A stretch of 41,320 nucleotides of DNA, from positions 1-41,320 of the forward strand of contig JANXBR010000005.1 of assembly GCA_025060625.1 (NCBI GenBank), in the 5' to 3' direction. This document shows positions 1 to 11,443 of this stretch, one piece after another (within the stretch, counting starts at the first letter, position 1; each line of letters starts with the position of its first letter). This DNA comes from Thermodesulfovibrio sp. (lineage in GTDB: Bacteria > Nitrospirota > Thermodesulfovibrionia > Thermodesulfovibrionales > Thermodesulfovibrionaceae). A program made the position numbers and the translations under genes. The notes below the pieces were generated by a model that ran no database searches, had not been told where the DNA came from, and was given only the letters and a program-made list of their open reading frames with translations.

Positions 1-1140
1 GATGGTAGAGACCTTGGTTATTTTAATCCTGGGATAGAAGAAAAACCATCTTTTGAACTTTTTTATTCTACCACCTCTGATTTATGGGAACACTTACTCT
101 GGCAATTAAGATTAAGCAAAGCTCCAGATAATATAAGGGCAGTTGCTGAAGTAGTTATAGGCAATATTGACGAGGATGGATATCTTAAGGCTACTGAAGA
201 TGAGATAGCAAAAATGTCTGATGCAGATAATGAAACAGTCAAAGAGGCAATTAAACTTGTTCAGGGATTTGATCCAGTTGGAGTTGCGGCGAGGGATATT
301 AAAGAATGTTTGATTTTACAAATCAAAGCACTGGGATTAGAAAATAGTTTGGTTCAGTCTATTATTGAAGAACATTTTGATGACATAAAGAGAAAAAAAT
401 TTGATAATATCGCCAAAAAATTTGGTATTTCCGTGGATGAAGTTATAAAAGCCGTTAAGATAATAGAAAAACTTGAACCAAGACCTGGTAGAAACTTCTC
501 TAAGACAATCGTCTCTGTTCCTGTTCCTGATGTTTATGTAAAAAAGGTTGAAGGTGAGTATCAGATTATACTTAATGATGAAGGAATTCCAAAGCTCAGA
601 TTAAGCAAAATTTACAGAGAACTCTTTACTCAGAAAGATCTTCCTGTTCAGGAAATAAGATATCTAAAAGAAAAGTTTAAGAGTGCAGTTGAACTACTTA
701 GAGGTATAGAACAGAGAAATAAAACAATTTATAGAGTAACCGAGAGTATAGTAAAGTTTCAGAGAGAGTTTTTTGATAGAGGAGTAAACCACTTAAAACC
801 GCTTAACTTAAGAGATATAGCATCAGACCTCGGACTTCATGAGAGCACAATAAGTAGAGTAACTTCTAATAAATATCTTGCCTGTGAGCATGGACTATTT
901 AATTTTAGATTTTTTTTCAGCAATGCTCTTTCATCTAATTACGGAGGCATTTCTACCATCCTGGTAAAAGATTTAATCCAGAAGATTATAGATGAAGAAG
1001 ATCATAATAATCCTCTATCTGACAAGGAAATATCAGATATTCTAAAAAAACAGGGTATAGATATTGCACGACGAACTGTTGCAAAATATAGAGAGGAACT
1101 CAAAATACCACCCAGATCTTTAAGAAAATTAAAAAATTAA
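1..1140 (+). CDS. rpoN: RNA polymerase sigma-54 factor, partial (5' end outside window)
   Basis: Frame 1 is open from base 1 (DGRDLGYFNPGIEEKPSFELFYSTTSDLWEHLLWQL...); C-terminal RpoN box ARRTVAKYREELKIPPRSLRKL. The track start at 214 is only an internal Met. Confidence 0.97.
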   Translation, partial: DGRDLGYFNPGIEEKPSFELFYSTTSDLWEHLLWQLRLSKAPDNIRAVAEVVIGNIDEDGYLKATEDEIAKMSDADNETVKEAIKLVQGFDPVGVAARDIKECLILQIKALGLENSLVQSIIEEHFDDIKRKKFDNIAKKFGISVDEVIKAVKIIEKLEPRPGRNFSKTIVSVPVPDVYVKKVEGEYQIILNDEGIPKLRLSKIYRELFTQKDLPVQEIRYLKEKFKSAVELLRGIEQRNKTIYRVTESIVKFQREFFDRGVNHLKPLNLRDIASDLGLHESTISRVTSNKYLACEHGLFNFRFFFSNALSSNYGGISTILVKDLIQKIIDEEDHNNPLSDKEISDILKKQGIDIARRTVAKYREELKIPPRSLRKLKN

Positions 1141-1152
1141 AGAGGAGGAAAG

Positions 1153-1677
1153 ATGATGAAAATAACTATTAGAGGAAAAAATATTGATGTTACAGATGCA
1201 TTAAAAAATTATATTGAAAAAAGAGTTAGTAAATTTGAGAGATTTTTAAGTGATACATCGGAGGCAGTAGTAACAATAAGCACTGAAAAGTTCACCCATA
1301 AAATAGATGTGCTTTTAAAGGTGAATGGGCATTTAATACAGGCTGAAGGAAAAACTGAAGATCTCTACTCAGCAGTGGACATGGTTGTGGAGAAACTTGA
1401 AAAACAAGTTTTAAAATACAAAGAAAAAATTCAGAGTAAAAATAAAAAAGAAGCAGCTAAATACCCCGCAGGATTCTCCGAAGAAAAAGAGATGGTTAAA
1501 AGAATTGTGAAGTATAAAAAGTTTGATTTAAGACCGATGTCTCCTGAAGAAGCAGTAGACCAGTTAGAGTTATTAGACAAAGATTTTTTCATTTTCGTTA
1601 ATTCATTCAGTGGAGATGTTAATGTTGTATACAAGAGAAAAGATGGCAATTTTGGTTTAATTGAACCGGCAAGATAA
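1153..1677 (+). CDS. hpf: Ribosome hibernation promoting factor, long form (HPF/RaiA)
   Basis: MKITIRGKNIDVTDALKNYIEKRVSKFERF N-terminal domain plus C-terminal domain RIVKYKKFDLRPMSPEEAVDQLELLDKDFFIFVNSFSGDVNVVYKRKDGNFGLIEP; downstream of rpoN. Confidence 0.95.
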   Translation: MMKITIRGKNIDVTDALKNYIEKRVSKFERFLSDTSEAVVTISTEKFTHKIDVLLKVNGHLIQAEGKTEDLYSAVDMVVEKLEKQVLKYKEKIQSKNKKEAAKYPAGFSEEKEMVKRIVKYKKFDLRPMSPEEAVDQLELLDKDFFIFVNSFSGDVNVVYKRKDGNFGLIEPAR

Positions 1678-1689
1678 ACTATAGTTGTC

Positions 1690-2541
1690 TTGAAGTCTGA
1701 TAAATTCATAGTAATAGTAACAGGACTTTCAGGAGCAGGTAAGACAGTTACATTAAGGACACTGGAAGATACTGGTTTTTTCTGTGTAGATAATATACCA
1801 CCTCCTATTGTTTTAGAGTTTCTTGGTATACTCAATCAATACAATAATCTAAGGAATATTGCTATTGGAATTGACATAAGAGTTCAGCAATTTTTTGAAA
1901 GAGCTATTGAACTTATGAAAAAAGTAAAGGAGCTTTATAGAATGGAGGTTTTATTCCTTGATGCTGATGATGATACCATTCTCTTAAGATATAAAGAAAC
2001 AAGAAGACCCCATCCTCTCTTATCTCTACATAAAGATTTACAGGAAGCAATAAGAAAGGAGAGAGTTTTACTATATCCTATTAGAGATTTATCAGACAGA
2101 GTAATTGACACTTCAAATTTAAATCCTCATCAGCTAAAATTTTTAATTCGTTCAATCTATGGATCAGAGAAAACATCTCCTTCTATAACAATTATTTCAT
2201 TCGGTTTTAAGAAGGGTATCCCTGCCAATGCAGATTTGGTTTTTGACGCCAGATTTCTACCAAATCCTTATTTCATACCCTCATTGATGGAAAAGAATGG
2301 TCAAGACAGAGAAGTAAAAGATTATGTATTAAAACAAAAAGAGACAATTGAATTTTTAAAATATTTGAAAGATTTCTTAAATTTTGCCATTTCTGGATAT
2401 AAAAGAGAGGGTAGAACCTATGTAACCATAGCAATAGGTTGCACAGGTGGTAAGCATAGGTCAGTAGTGTTAGTAGAAGAAATTTCAGAATATTTAAAAA
2501 GCCTTTCTCTTAATCCAGTAGTTGTCCACAGGGATTTATAA
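1690..2541 (+). CDS. rapZ: RNase adapter / nucleotide-binding protein RapZ (YvcJ family), TTG start
   Basis: Walker A GLSGAGKT, VDNIPPPIV, FLDADDDTILLRYKETRRPHPL, C-terminal IAIGCTGGKHRSVVLVE; rpoN-hpf-rapZ neighbourhood. Confidence 0.95.
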   Translation: MKSDKFIVIVTGLSGAGKTVTLRTLEDTGFFCVDNIPPPIVLEFLGILNQYNNLRNIAIGIDIRVQQFFERAIELMKKVKELYRMEVLFLDADDDTILLRYKETRRPHPLLSLHKDLQEAIRKERVLLYPIRDLSDRVIDTSNLNPHQLKFLIRSIYGSEKTSPSITIISFGFKKGIPANADLVFDARFLPNPYFIPSLMEKNGQDREVKDYVLKQKETIEFLKYLKDFLNFAISGYKREGRTYVTIAIGCTGGKHRSVVLVEEISEYLKSLSLNPVVVHRDL

Positions 2542-2585
2542 GTAAATTTTAAGAAAACCATAAAAATTTAAAATCGTAAAATTTC

Positions 2586-2614
2586 TTGACAAAATAAACG
2601 CTGTATGGTATTCT
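2586..2614 (+). promoter_or_regulatory. Sigma-70-type promoter for the ATP synthase cluster
   Basis: TTGACA (2586-2591), 17-bp spacer, TATTCT (2609-2614), about 50 bp upstream of the atpF' start. Confidence 0.7.
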
Positions 2615-2666
2615 TTTTTGCAGTTGTTTTTAATCTCATAAAAATCTAACAGAAAGAAGGTGGGGT

Positions 2667-3086
2667 ATGTTAGAGTTCAACAATTGGTTCTTTGTATTAA
2701 TGATTCAATTTTTTGTTTTAATTTTTATCCTTAATTCTATCCTTTTTAAACCCATGATGGAACTTTTCAGGCAGAGAGAACAGACAATTAAAGGTGCTCT
2801 TGAGGAAGCCCAGCTGATGAATGAGAAAAAAGAAAAAGCAATCACTCAGATGAATGCGGATTTAGCTCAGGCAAAAGCTCAAGCAAAGCAGATTATTAAC
2901 ACCCTAAGAGAGGAAGGTCTTGCTTATCAGAGAGAAGTTGTATCAAATGCCGAAAAGGAAGCTGTTCAGATGATTGAAAAGGCAAGGGCAGAGATAAAAT
3001 CAGAAACAGAAAAAATAAGAAACATGCTCAGACAGGAAGTTGAAAGACTTTCTGAGGAGATTGTCAATAAACTGGTAAAGGTTTAA
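2667..3086 (+). CDS. F-type ATP synthase subunit b' (F0)
   Basis: N-terminal TM segment then PMMELFRQREQTIKGALEEAQ... long charged helix; paralogue of the next gene, in atp cluster. Confidence 0.88.
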   Translation: MLEFNNWFFVLMIQFFVLIFILNSILFKPMMELFRQREQTIKGALEEAQLMNEKKEKAITQMNADLAQAKAQAKQIINTLREEGLAYQREVVSNAEKEAVQMIEKARAEIKSETEKIRNMLRQEVERLSEEIVNKLVKV

Positions 3087-3097
3087 ATGGAGGGAAT

Positions 3098-3661
3098 ATG
3101 AAAAGGATAAATCTTTTAATTTTCATAATGACAGTAATGATAGCATCCTCAGCTATGGCAGCAGAGGCAGCCCATGGTGGAGATTTCAAAGACTGGGCAT
3201 TTAAAATAATCAATTTTGCCATACTGGTTTTTATAATTGTCAAATTCTTGGGTAAACCTATAAAAAACTACTTTGCCCAGAGAAGAGAGTTAATTGAAAG
3301 GAGTATTCGTGAATCTCAGGAAGCCAAAGAGCTTGCTCAGAAGGCACTTCAAGAAGTAGAGGAAAAGCTTAAACTAAAGGACAAAGAGGTTCAAGATATT
3401 TTAGATACAGCCAAAAAGATTGGTGAACAGGAAAAACTGCAGATTATTCAAGAAACTGAAAAAATAAAGGAGAAAATTCTTGAACAGGCAAAGACAAATA
3501 TAGAGTTTGAGGTAAAGATGGCGAAAGATGCTTTGAGACTCGAGGCTGCAGAGCTTGCTATTCAATTGAGTGAGCAGAAGTTAAAAGAAAAAATAACACC
3601 TGAAGAACAGGAAAAGCTTCTTCAGGAATCAATAAAAATAATAGAGGGGCGGAAAAATTGA
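3098..3661 (+). CDS. atpF: F-type ATP synthase subunit b (F0)
   Basis: Signal/TM N-terminus, [32 protein letters not shown]...; followed by delta subunit with 4-bp overlap. Confidence 0.93.
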   Translation: MKRINLLIFIMTVMIASSAMAAEAAHGGDFKDWAFKIINFAILVFIIVKFLGKPIKNYFAQRRELIERSIRESQEAKELAQKALQEVEEKLKLKDKEVQDILDTAKKIGEQEKLQIIQETEKIKEKILEQAKTNIEFEVKMAKDALRLEAAELAIQLSEQKLKEKITPEEQEKLLQESIKIIEGRKN

Positions 3662-4203
3662 GAAAGGTAAGAGGCACAAAGGCAAAAAAGTATGCAAAAC
3701 AATTTTTAAGCCTGGTGAATCTTGACCAGGTCCCAGAGATTGTGGCTAAACTTGAAATGGTTGCTTTACTTATGCAAAAGGAAAGGCAGTTTAGAAACAT
3801 GCTTACTTCTCCTTCTTTCAAGGATGAAGAGAGAGTTGGAGTAATTGCTTATCTTTCGGAAAAGTTAGGACTTCCAGAGGAGGTTAAGAAATTCCTAAGT
3901 TTTTTAAGTATTGAAGGAGTACTTATAGGACTTGGAGAGATTGTAAGATATATTAATGCTCTGTATCTGGAAGCTAAGAAAAAGGTAAAAGGTGTGGTTA
4001 CATCTGCTGTAGACCTTCCTGAGAATATAAAACAAAAAATTGCTGAATCTCTCAGGGCTATTACAGGTAAAGAAGTGGAATTACAATATGAGGTTGATCC
4101 ATCATTAATTGGTGGTGTTAGGGTTAAAGTAGGAAGTACTATGTATGATTTGAGTATAAAAGGCCAGTTGGGTCTTTTAAGAGATAAGCTTATAAAGGGG
4201 TGA
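3658..4203 (+). CDS. atpH: F-type ATP synthase subunit delta
   Basis: [13 protein letters not shown]..., C-terminal [32 protein letters not shown]. Confidence 0.94.
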   Translation: MRKVRGTKAKKYAKQFLSLVNLDQVPEIVAKLEMVALLMQKERQFRNMLTSPSFKDEERVGVIAYLSEKLGLPEEVKKFLSFLSIEGVLIGLGEIVRYINALYLEAKKKVKGVVTSAVDLPENIKQKIAESLRAITGKEVELQYEVDPSLIGGVRVKVGSTMYDLSIKGQLGLLRDKLIKG

Positions 4204-4209
4204 GAAACT

Positions 4210-5718
4210 ATGGAACTTAAGATGGAAGAAATTAGTGAGTACCTTAAGAAGCAGATTGCTGACTTTGAGAAAAAAGCTGATGTCAGCGAGGTAGGAATAG
4301 TTACCTCTATCGGTGACGGTGTTGCAAGAATCTATGGATTGGACAATTGTATGGCATCTGAGATGTTAGAACTCCCAAATGGTGTTTATGGAATGGCTCT
4401 TAACCTTGAAGAGGACAATGTAGGTGCCATTCTTTTTGGTGATGACAGACTCGTTAAAGAGGGTGACATTGTCAAGAGAACAGGAAGAGTTATGGAAACA
4501 CCTGTTGGAGAGGAACTTATCGGTAGAGTAGTTAATGCTATTGGTATTCCAATTGACGGTAAAGGTCCAATTAATGCAAAGGCTTCAAGAAAGGTTGATG
4601 TAATAGCACCAGGAATTATTAAACGTCAGCCTGTTAAAGAGCCTCTTCAGACAGGTATTAAAGCAATAGATGCAATGATTCCAATAGGAAGAGGTCAAAG
4701 AGAACTTGTTATTGGTGACCGTCAGACAGGAAAGACCGCTATATTGCTTGATACAATAATCAATCAAAAAGGACAAAATTGTATATGTATATATGTTGCA
4801 TGCGGACAGCGTCGTCAGAGTGTTGTTCAGGTTGTTGAAACTCTTAAGAAGTATGGTGCAATGGATCACACAATAGTTGTTGCTGCAACAGCCTCTGAGC
4901 CTGCATCAATGCAATATATTGCACCATATGTGGGCTGTGCAATGGGTGAGTATTTTAGAGACAAAGGAATGCATGCTTTAGTCTGCTATGATGACCTTAC
5001 AAAGCAGGCATACGCATACAGACAGGTCTCGCTTATTCTAAGAAGACCACCTGGTAGAGAAGCTTATCCTGGTGATGTATTCTATCTCCATTCAAGATTG
5101 CTTGAAAGAGCTGCAAAACTCTCCGATGCCGAGGGTGGAGGCTCACTCACTGCATTGCCTGTTATTGAAACACAGGCAGGTGATGTTTCTGGATATATTC
5201 CAACAAATGTTATTTCAATCACAGATGGTCAGATATATCTTGAACCAGAGCTTTTCTATGCAGGTGTTCGTCCAGCCATTAACGTAGGACTTTCAGTTAG
5301 CCGTGTTGGTGGTGCAGCTCAGATTAAAGCAATGAAGCAGGTTGCAGGTATGTTAAGACTTGACCTTGCTCAGTATAGAGAGCTTGCAGCCTTTGCTCAG
5401 TTCGCTGCAGACCTTGATAAGGCAACGAGAGCTTTGCTTGAGAGAGGACAGAGAATGGTTGAGCTACTCAAGCAAGACCAGTATGTGCCAATGCCAGTTG
5501 AAGACCAGATTATATTGATATTCGCAGGAACACAGGGGCATCTTGATGAACTACCTGTTTCAGCAATCAAGGCTTTTGAACAAGGCTTTTTAAGCTTTAT
5601 TAGAAGCCAAAAAGAAGACCTCAGAAAGGAAATAAGAGAGAAGAAAGAGCTTGATGATACACTTAGACAGAAAATCACAGATGCAATAGTAGAGTTTAAG
5701 AAGACATTTCAGCCTTAA
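4210..5718 (+). CDS. atpA: F-type ATP synthase subunit alpha
   Basis: [62 protein letters not shown]. Confidence 0.99.
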   Translation: MELKMEEISEYLKKQIADFEKKADVSEVGIVTSIGDGVARIYGLDNCMASEMLELPNGVYGMALNLEEDNVGAILFGDDRLVKEGDIVKRTGRVMETPVGEELIGRVVNAIGIPIDGKGPINAKASRKVDVIAPGIIKRQPVKEPLQTGIKAIDAMIPIGRGQRELVIGDRQTGKTAILLDTIINQKGQNCICIYVACGQRRQSVVQVVETLKKYGAMDHTIVVAATASEPASMQYIAPYVGCAMGEYFRDKGMHALVCYDDLTKQAYAYRQVSLILRRPPGREAYPGDVFYLHSRLLERAAKLSDAEGGGSLTALPVIETQAGDVSGYIPTNVISITDGQIYLEPELFYAGVRPAINVGLSVSRVGGAAQIKAMKQVAGMLRLDLAQYRELAAFAQFAADLDKATRALLERGQRMVELLKQDQYVPMPVEDQIILIFAGTQGHLDELPVSAIKAFEQGFLSFIRSQKEDLRKEIREKKELDDTLRQKITDAIVEFKKTFQP

Positions 5719-5750
5719 TATATAAAAATTCTGAAGGTAGGAGCTGTTAA

Positions 5751-6635
5751 ATGCCAACATTAAGAGATATAAGAAAGAAGATAAAGGCAATACAAGGAAC
5801 AAAGAAAATAACCTCTGCCATGAAGATGGTGGCAGCGGCTAAGCTCCGTAAAGTTCAAGACAGTATGCTTAGGTATAGACCTTATGCTACAAAGATGCAA
5901 CAGGTTTTGTCAGATCTTGCTGGAGCAGTTGAGGCAAGAGGAGATGTTCCACCTTTGCTTTTAAGAAGGCCTATAAAAAATGTAGAAATTCTAATTATCA
6001 CATCCGATAAAGGACTTTGTGGAGCTTTTAATACCAATATCCTTAGAGTTGCTACAAAAGAAATAGAACGGTTAAAGAAAGAAGGATTAAATGTAATAAT
6101 TTCAGTTGTTGGCAGAAAAGCAAGAGATTATTTTAAAAGAAGAGATATTTCACTCAAAAATGTATGGACAGGAATTTCTGGAAAGCTTCAATATGCTCAT
6201 GCTCAAGTTATTACCCAGGAAATGATTAATTCCTATGTAAGCGAAGCGGTGGATGAGATATTAATTATTTACAATGAGTTCAAATCTGTAATAGCTCAGC
6301 GGGTTGTAGTTAATAGAATTTTACCTATTGGAAGAATAGCCTCTGAGCCTACAGAACAGCCTGTATTTATTCCCTTTACATACGAACCAAGAGCACCTGA
6401 ATTACTTGCAATGCTTCTTCCGATCTATATAGAAATTCAGGTTTACAGAGCTTTGCTTGAGTCTCAGGCAGCAGAGGAAGCAGCAAGAATGACAGCAATG
6501 GACAATGCAACAAAGAACTGTGATGAGTTGATTAAGAAGACTACCTTAGTAGCCAACAAGGTAAGACAGGCATCAATTACAAAAGAACTTATGGATATTG
6601 TTGGTGGTGTTGAGGCTTTAAAACAAAATGAATGA
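5751..6635 (+). CDS. atpG: F-type ATP synthase subunit gamma
   Basis: MPTLRDIRKKIKAIQGTKKITSAMKMVAAAKLRK; ITSDKGLCGAFNTN; C-terminal RQASITKELMDIVGGVEAL. Confidence 0.98.
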   Translation: MPTLRDIRKKIKAIQGTKKITSAMKMVAAAKLRKVQDSMLRYRPYATKMQQVLSDLAGAVEARGDVPPLLLRRPIKNVEILIITSDKGLCGAFNTNILRVATKEIERLKKEGLNVIISVVGRKARDYFKRRDISLKNVWTGISGKLQYAHAQVITQEMINSYVSEAVDEILIIYNEFKSVIAQRVVVNRILPIGRIASEPTEQPVFIPFTYEPRAPELLAMLLPIYIEIQVYRALLESQAAEEAARMTAMDNATKNCDELIKKTTLVANKVRQASITKELMDIVGGVEALKQNE

Positions 6636-6656
6636 TAAAATTTTAAAAAAGAATAA

Positions 6657-8093
<1,437 letters not shown>

Positions 8094-8108
8094 TTAAAGG
8101 AGTGCAGA

Positions 8109-8531
8109 ATGGAGAATAAATTGAAGTTAGAAGTTATAACTCCTTATGGTGAAGTATTAAACGAGGAAGTTGATGAAGTTTATACTACAGGGGCGGAGGG
8201 AGATTTTGGAGTATTTCCAGGTCATTGTGCTTTTATGACAGCAATAAGAATTGGTTCTCTCTCATACAAAAAGAATGGACAGATGAATTATCTTTTTGTT
8301 AATAGAGGTTATTGCGAAGTTTTAAATGATAGAGTATTAGTCCTGGTTGGAAGTGCTGAGAGAGTTGAGGAGATTGATATAGAAAGAGCAAAGGCAGCTT
8401 TAGCACGTGCAGAGGAGAGAATTAGAAGAGCAGAGGCTGGAGAGCCTGATATTGATTATGCAAGAGCACAAGCAGCTCTTGAAAGGGCGACAATAAGAAT
8501 TCAGCTTGCAACAAAGCTTATACCAAAATAA
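8109..8531 (+). CDS. atpC: F-type ATP synthase subunit epsilon
   Basis: KLEVITPYGEVLNEEVDEVYTTGAEGDFGVFPGHCAFMTAI; last gene of atp cluster. Confidence 0.96.
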   Translation: MENKLKLEVITPYGEVLNEEVDEVYTTGAEGDFGVFPGHCAFMTAIRIGSLSYKKNGQMNYLFVNRGYCEVLNDRVLVLVGSAERVEEIDIERAKAALARAEERIRRAEAGEPDIDYARAQAALERATIRIQLATKLIPK

Positions 8532-8550
8532 AGACTAATATTTCAACCTA

Positions 8551-8582
8551 AGGTAAAAGGGAGAAGATTCTCCCTTTTACCT
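8551..8582 (+). terminator. Hairpin terminator downstream of atpC
   Basis: Perfect 14-bp stem AGGTAAAAGGGAGA-AGAT-TCTCCCTTTTACCT immediately after atpC; no strong U-tract. Confidence 0.75.
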
Positions 8583-8802
8583 ATTTAAAAAAATTCAAAG
8601 ATAATCAATTTCAAATTGAATTACATATTGTCTTTTTGCCAAGGGCTTGATTATCTTAACATTATATAGAGCAAAAAACATCAGGCAAACCTGGGGGTAT
8701 CTAAAGAAAAAGTTTTTTATCCTGTTATAATTCAATCGCTATCAATTTAAGGCGTATTAAAACAACTTAATATATTTAAAGATTAACAAAATAACAGGTA
8801 GA

Positions 8803-9501
8803 TTATATCTCATAGGACCAGATTACATGCACACCTTTACTAAAACTATACTGCTCTGCTTCTGGTGTCACAGTATATGTCACTACAATGGGAAATATCT
8901 CTCCACTTATTAAGCCCTTCCTTTGAAGTCTATCTATTAGCTTTATAAGATTATCTATATTGCTCTTAGAAAGCCTTGATTTTGCCTCTCCTATCACTGT
9001 TATTTTCTGCCCCTGTCTTTCTCCTTCTCCATATATGTTAATCTCATTGTATTTGCCATTGTATTGAATATACTTCCTTATAAGTCTTCCTTTTATCTTT
9101 ATACCGAATCTCTCAAATAATATTGCAGGTAAAGCCTTCATTGCTCTGTCTTCAAGAGTATATCCAACTGTGTCAGATAGATTGCCTACCATTTGTCTTG
9201 TTTCCTTTAATGCGTGGGTTAACTCTTCTATAGCCTTTTCAGTGCGTTTTTGTGCCTCTGCAAGTTCAGCCAATGCAGTCTCTAAACGACTTACTCTTTC
9301 TTCAGTGCGTTTTTGTGCTTCTGCAAGTTCTTTAACAAAAGTAGCTAAAGTTTGAACTTCTCTCTTAAGCTCAATAAAGTCCTCTCGCTTTACTACTTCT
9401 CCAATCGTCTTTTCAATAGCCTTGAAAACTTTAATAAAGACATCTCTAAGTTGAGGTTCAACCTTTTGAAGTTCTTCTATTACTTCAACAGTAAACAACA
9501 T
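8803..9501 (-). CDS. Coiled-coil protein with predicted C-terminal PD-(D/E)XK nuclease-like domain (DUF3782-like)
   Basis: Tandem coiled-coil LAEAQKRTEERVSRLETALAE / LAEAQKRTEKAIEELTHALKE followed by domain with EINIYGEG...KITVIGEAKSRLS (E...GEAK-type motif). Family assignment from recall. Confidence 0.6.
   Translation of the reverse strand: MLFTVEVIEELQKVEPQLRDVFIKVFKAIEKTIGEVVKREDFIELKREVQTLATFVKELAEAQKRTEERVSRLETALAELAEAQKRTEKAIEELTHALKETRQMVGNLSDTVGYTLEDRAMKALPAILFERFGIKIKGRLIRKYIQYNGKYNEINIYGEGERQGQKITVIGEAKSRLSKSNIDNLIKLIDRLQRKGLISGEIFPIVVTYTVTPEAEQYSFSKGVHVIWSYEI
9238..9330 (-). repeat. Two-copy 63-bp (21-aa, three-heptad) tandem repeat inside the coiled-coil ORF
   Basis: TTCAGTGCGTTTTTGTGCCTCTGCAAGTTC at 9238 and TTCAGTGCGTTTTTGTGCTTCTGCAAGTTC at 9301, offset exactly 63 bp. 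Confidence 0.85.
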
Positions 9502-10046
9502 AATTTTAATATAAGAGGTTTAATTGGATTGAATCAAGTTATTAGTAATAGATGTTTGGTTACTATATCTAATGTCGCACATATTTTAACTTTATTTTAG
9601 GATTTAACTACAAAGTAAGACTAAAGGAAAAACTATAACCTGTCTTTAGCTTGTTTATTCATAAAGAGAAGAAAAGAGAGAATCAAGGCATACAGTTTTA
9701 TGCACACTGGGTAGATAGGAAGACACAAATATTTCAGAACTTTCAGAATACCTTGCAAAGAAGTTTATGGTTCTCTCTAACAGACTTATAGTTATAGATA
9801 AAACAAAGGAAAGCATTTTTTAAATACAACTTATTTAGGCAGATACTTGAAATAATGGCAGTATGTAAGAAATTAAAATGAGAAGAAAGGGAAAGTCTAA
9901 ATATAAGGTAAATATACCATATGTAGAAGAGTAATATTGAGGGCATAGGGAGTAAAAATTCCACAATTATAATAAATATTAGATAAAAATATTCCAGTAG
10001 ATGGGGAGGGTGAGTCTTAAATTTTTAAATTTTAGTTTTCAAAATC

Positions 10047-10072
10047 TAAAAAATAGTGGAGAACACCTCTCC
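10047..10072 (-). terminator. Possible intrinsic terminator downstream of GH1 gene
   Basis: On minus strand GGAGA-GGTGT-TCTCC then ACTATTTTTTAG. Confidence 0.45.
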
Positions 10073-10141
10073 TTTACCTTACATACAAATTGTCACACTA
10101 CCAAGCCAATTAATTTTTATCATCAAGATGATATTATGAAA

Positions 10142-11443
10142 TCATGTTTTTTGAAAATAGAGTTTTTGAAAATTTCTTGATTTTATTATGTATGAATAAA
10201 AAGCAGCTGCCTTTGTGGGAGTTCTTTTATATGTCTTGAAATCAACTCTGTAAAGACCAAATCTTGCATCAAGTCCATGAAGCCATTCATAGTTGTCAAT
10301 CAATGACCAGTAGAAATATCCTCTAACATTAATACCTTCAGATATAGCATTTTCAATTACATCAACATGGGCTTTAATAAATTTCATTTTTTTACTGTCA
10401 TCCTTTGTTGCTATACCATTTTCTGTTATTATTAGAGGAACATTAAGTTGAGAGGCATATCTTAGAACTTTTTTTAAACCCTTTGGATATATCTCCCATC
10501 CCATATCTGTTAAACCATGTCCATCAATATCGCGGTGTCTAAATTCAATAAAAAGCTTTCTTAGAGGATTAAATCTCATATGGACTCTTGTGTAGTAGTT
10601 TATTCCAAAAAAATCAAGTTTTCCCTTGATCGGTACATCTATTTCAAAGGCTTTTCTAAATGGTATGGGAAGTCTAATTCTGCCACTTATAAAACCTTCA
10701 ATAACAGAGTGGTTATAGAATTTTTTAGCAATTTTTGCTAAAACTTTATCAAAGGGATTCCATTTTATCCAAGGTGCAAATACTGCCATGTTGTGAGCTA
10801 TACTTACCATACTATTTTTATTCTTCAGATGAATAAGATCGTACATATGTCCATGACAGATAAATATATTTTTTAATGCTTTTATGGCTAAATTTAGATC
10901 TCTATATCCTGGTGGAATGCATCCCTCAATATATCCTCCAAGTATTAATAAATAGGGTTCATTAAAGGTTATCCAGTAGTCAACGCCCTTAATATTTTCT
11001 ATGAGTCTCTCTACATACTCAAGAAATTTATCAATGGATCTTTTTCTATGCCAGGGATATTTTGTGATAAACCACACAGGGTGGGTGAAATGATGTATGG
11101 TGACCATAGGAGTTATGTTATTTTCATTTAAAAGGTCAATAATTTTTTGATAATGTTTAACTACTTCAGTATTCCAATAATTCTCTGAAGGTTGAATTCT
11201 ACTCCATTCAATGGAGAATCTATAGGCATTTACACCGAGATTTTTAATAAGCCTAATGTCTTCTTTATATAGTTCATAGTGATTGGTTATTTTTGGATTA
11301 AGATTAAAGATGCTGTCCCAGGTAGACCAATCTGCATAAGGCGAGCCCTCCAGTTGAAAAGCAGAGGTTGCTACTCCCCATAGAAAATCATGATTTTTTA
11401 TATCTGCGCGGAATTGAGATATAGACTGTTGTACCTTTTCCAT
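10142..11443 (-). CDS. Glycoside hydrolase family 1 (beta-glucosidase/beta-galactosidase-like)
   Basis: FLWGVATSAFQLEGS, acid/base YWITFNEP, nucleophile LIITENG, YFYWSLIDNYEWLHGLDARFGLYRVDF. Start taken at ATG 11443 (MEKVQQ...); track extends to TTG 11473. Either start overlaps the upstream gene. Confidence 0.95.
   Translation of the reverse strand: MEKVQQSISQFRADIKNHDFLWGVATSAFQLEGSPYADWSTWDSIFNLNPKITNHYELYKEDIRLIKNLGVNAYRFSIEWSRIQPSENYWNTEVVKHYQKIIDLLNENNITPMVTIHHFTHPVWFITKYPWHRKRSIDKFLEYVERLIENIKGVDYWITFNEPYLLILGGYIEGCIPPGYRDLNLAIKALKNIFICHGHMYDLIHLKNKNSMVSIAHNMAVFAPWIKWNPFDKVLAKIAKKFYNHSVIEGFISGRIRLPIPFRKAFEIDVPIKGKLDFFGINYYTRVHMRFNPLRKLFIEFRHRDIDGHGLTDMGWEIYPKGLKKVLRYASQLNVPLIITENGIATKDDSKKMKFIKAHVDVIENAISEGINVRGYFYWSLIDNYEWLHGLDARFGLYRVDFKTYKRTPTKAAAFYSYIIKSRNFQKLYFQKT

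Noticed and set aside
1431-1835. 134-aa minus-strand ORF across the hpf/rapZ junction
   Set aside because: Antisense to two well-supported genes; no homology recognised.
8670-8702. Sequence ACATCAGGCAAACCTGGGGG resembling the start of a GEMM (c-di-GMP-I) riboswitch
   Set aside because: The required downstream GACGCAAAGCC-type segment and second helix are absent; only a short chance match.
9170-9355. 61-aa plus-strand ORF with repetitive sequence
   Set aside because: Antisense shadow of the 21-aa coiled-coil repeat in the minus-strand ORF.
9743-9964. 73-aa minus-strand ORF in the intergenic region
   Set aside because: Hydrophobic, AT-rich, no SD and no recognisable family.
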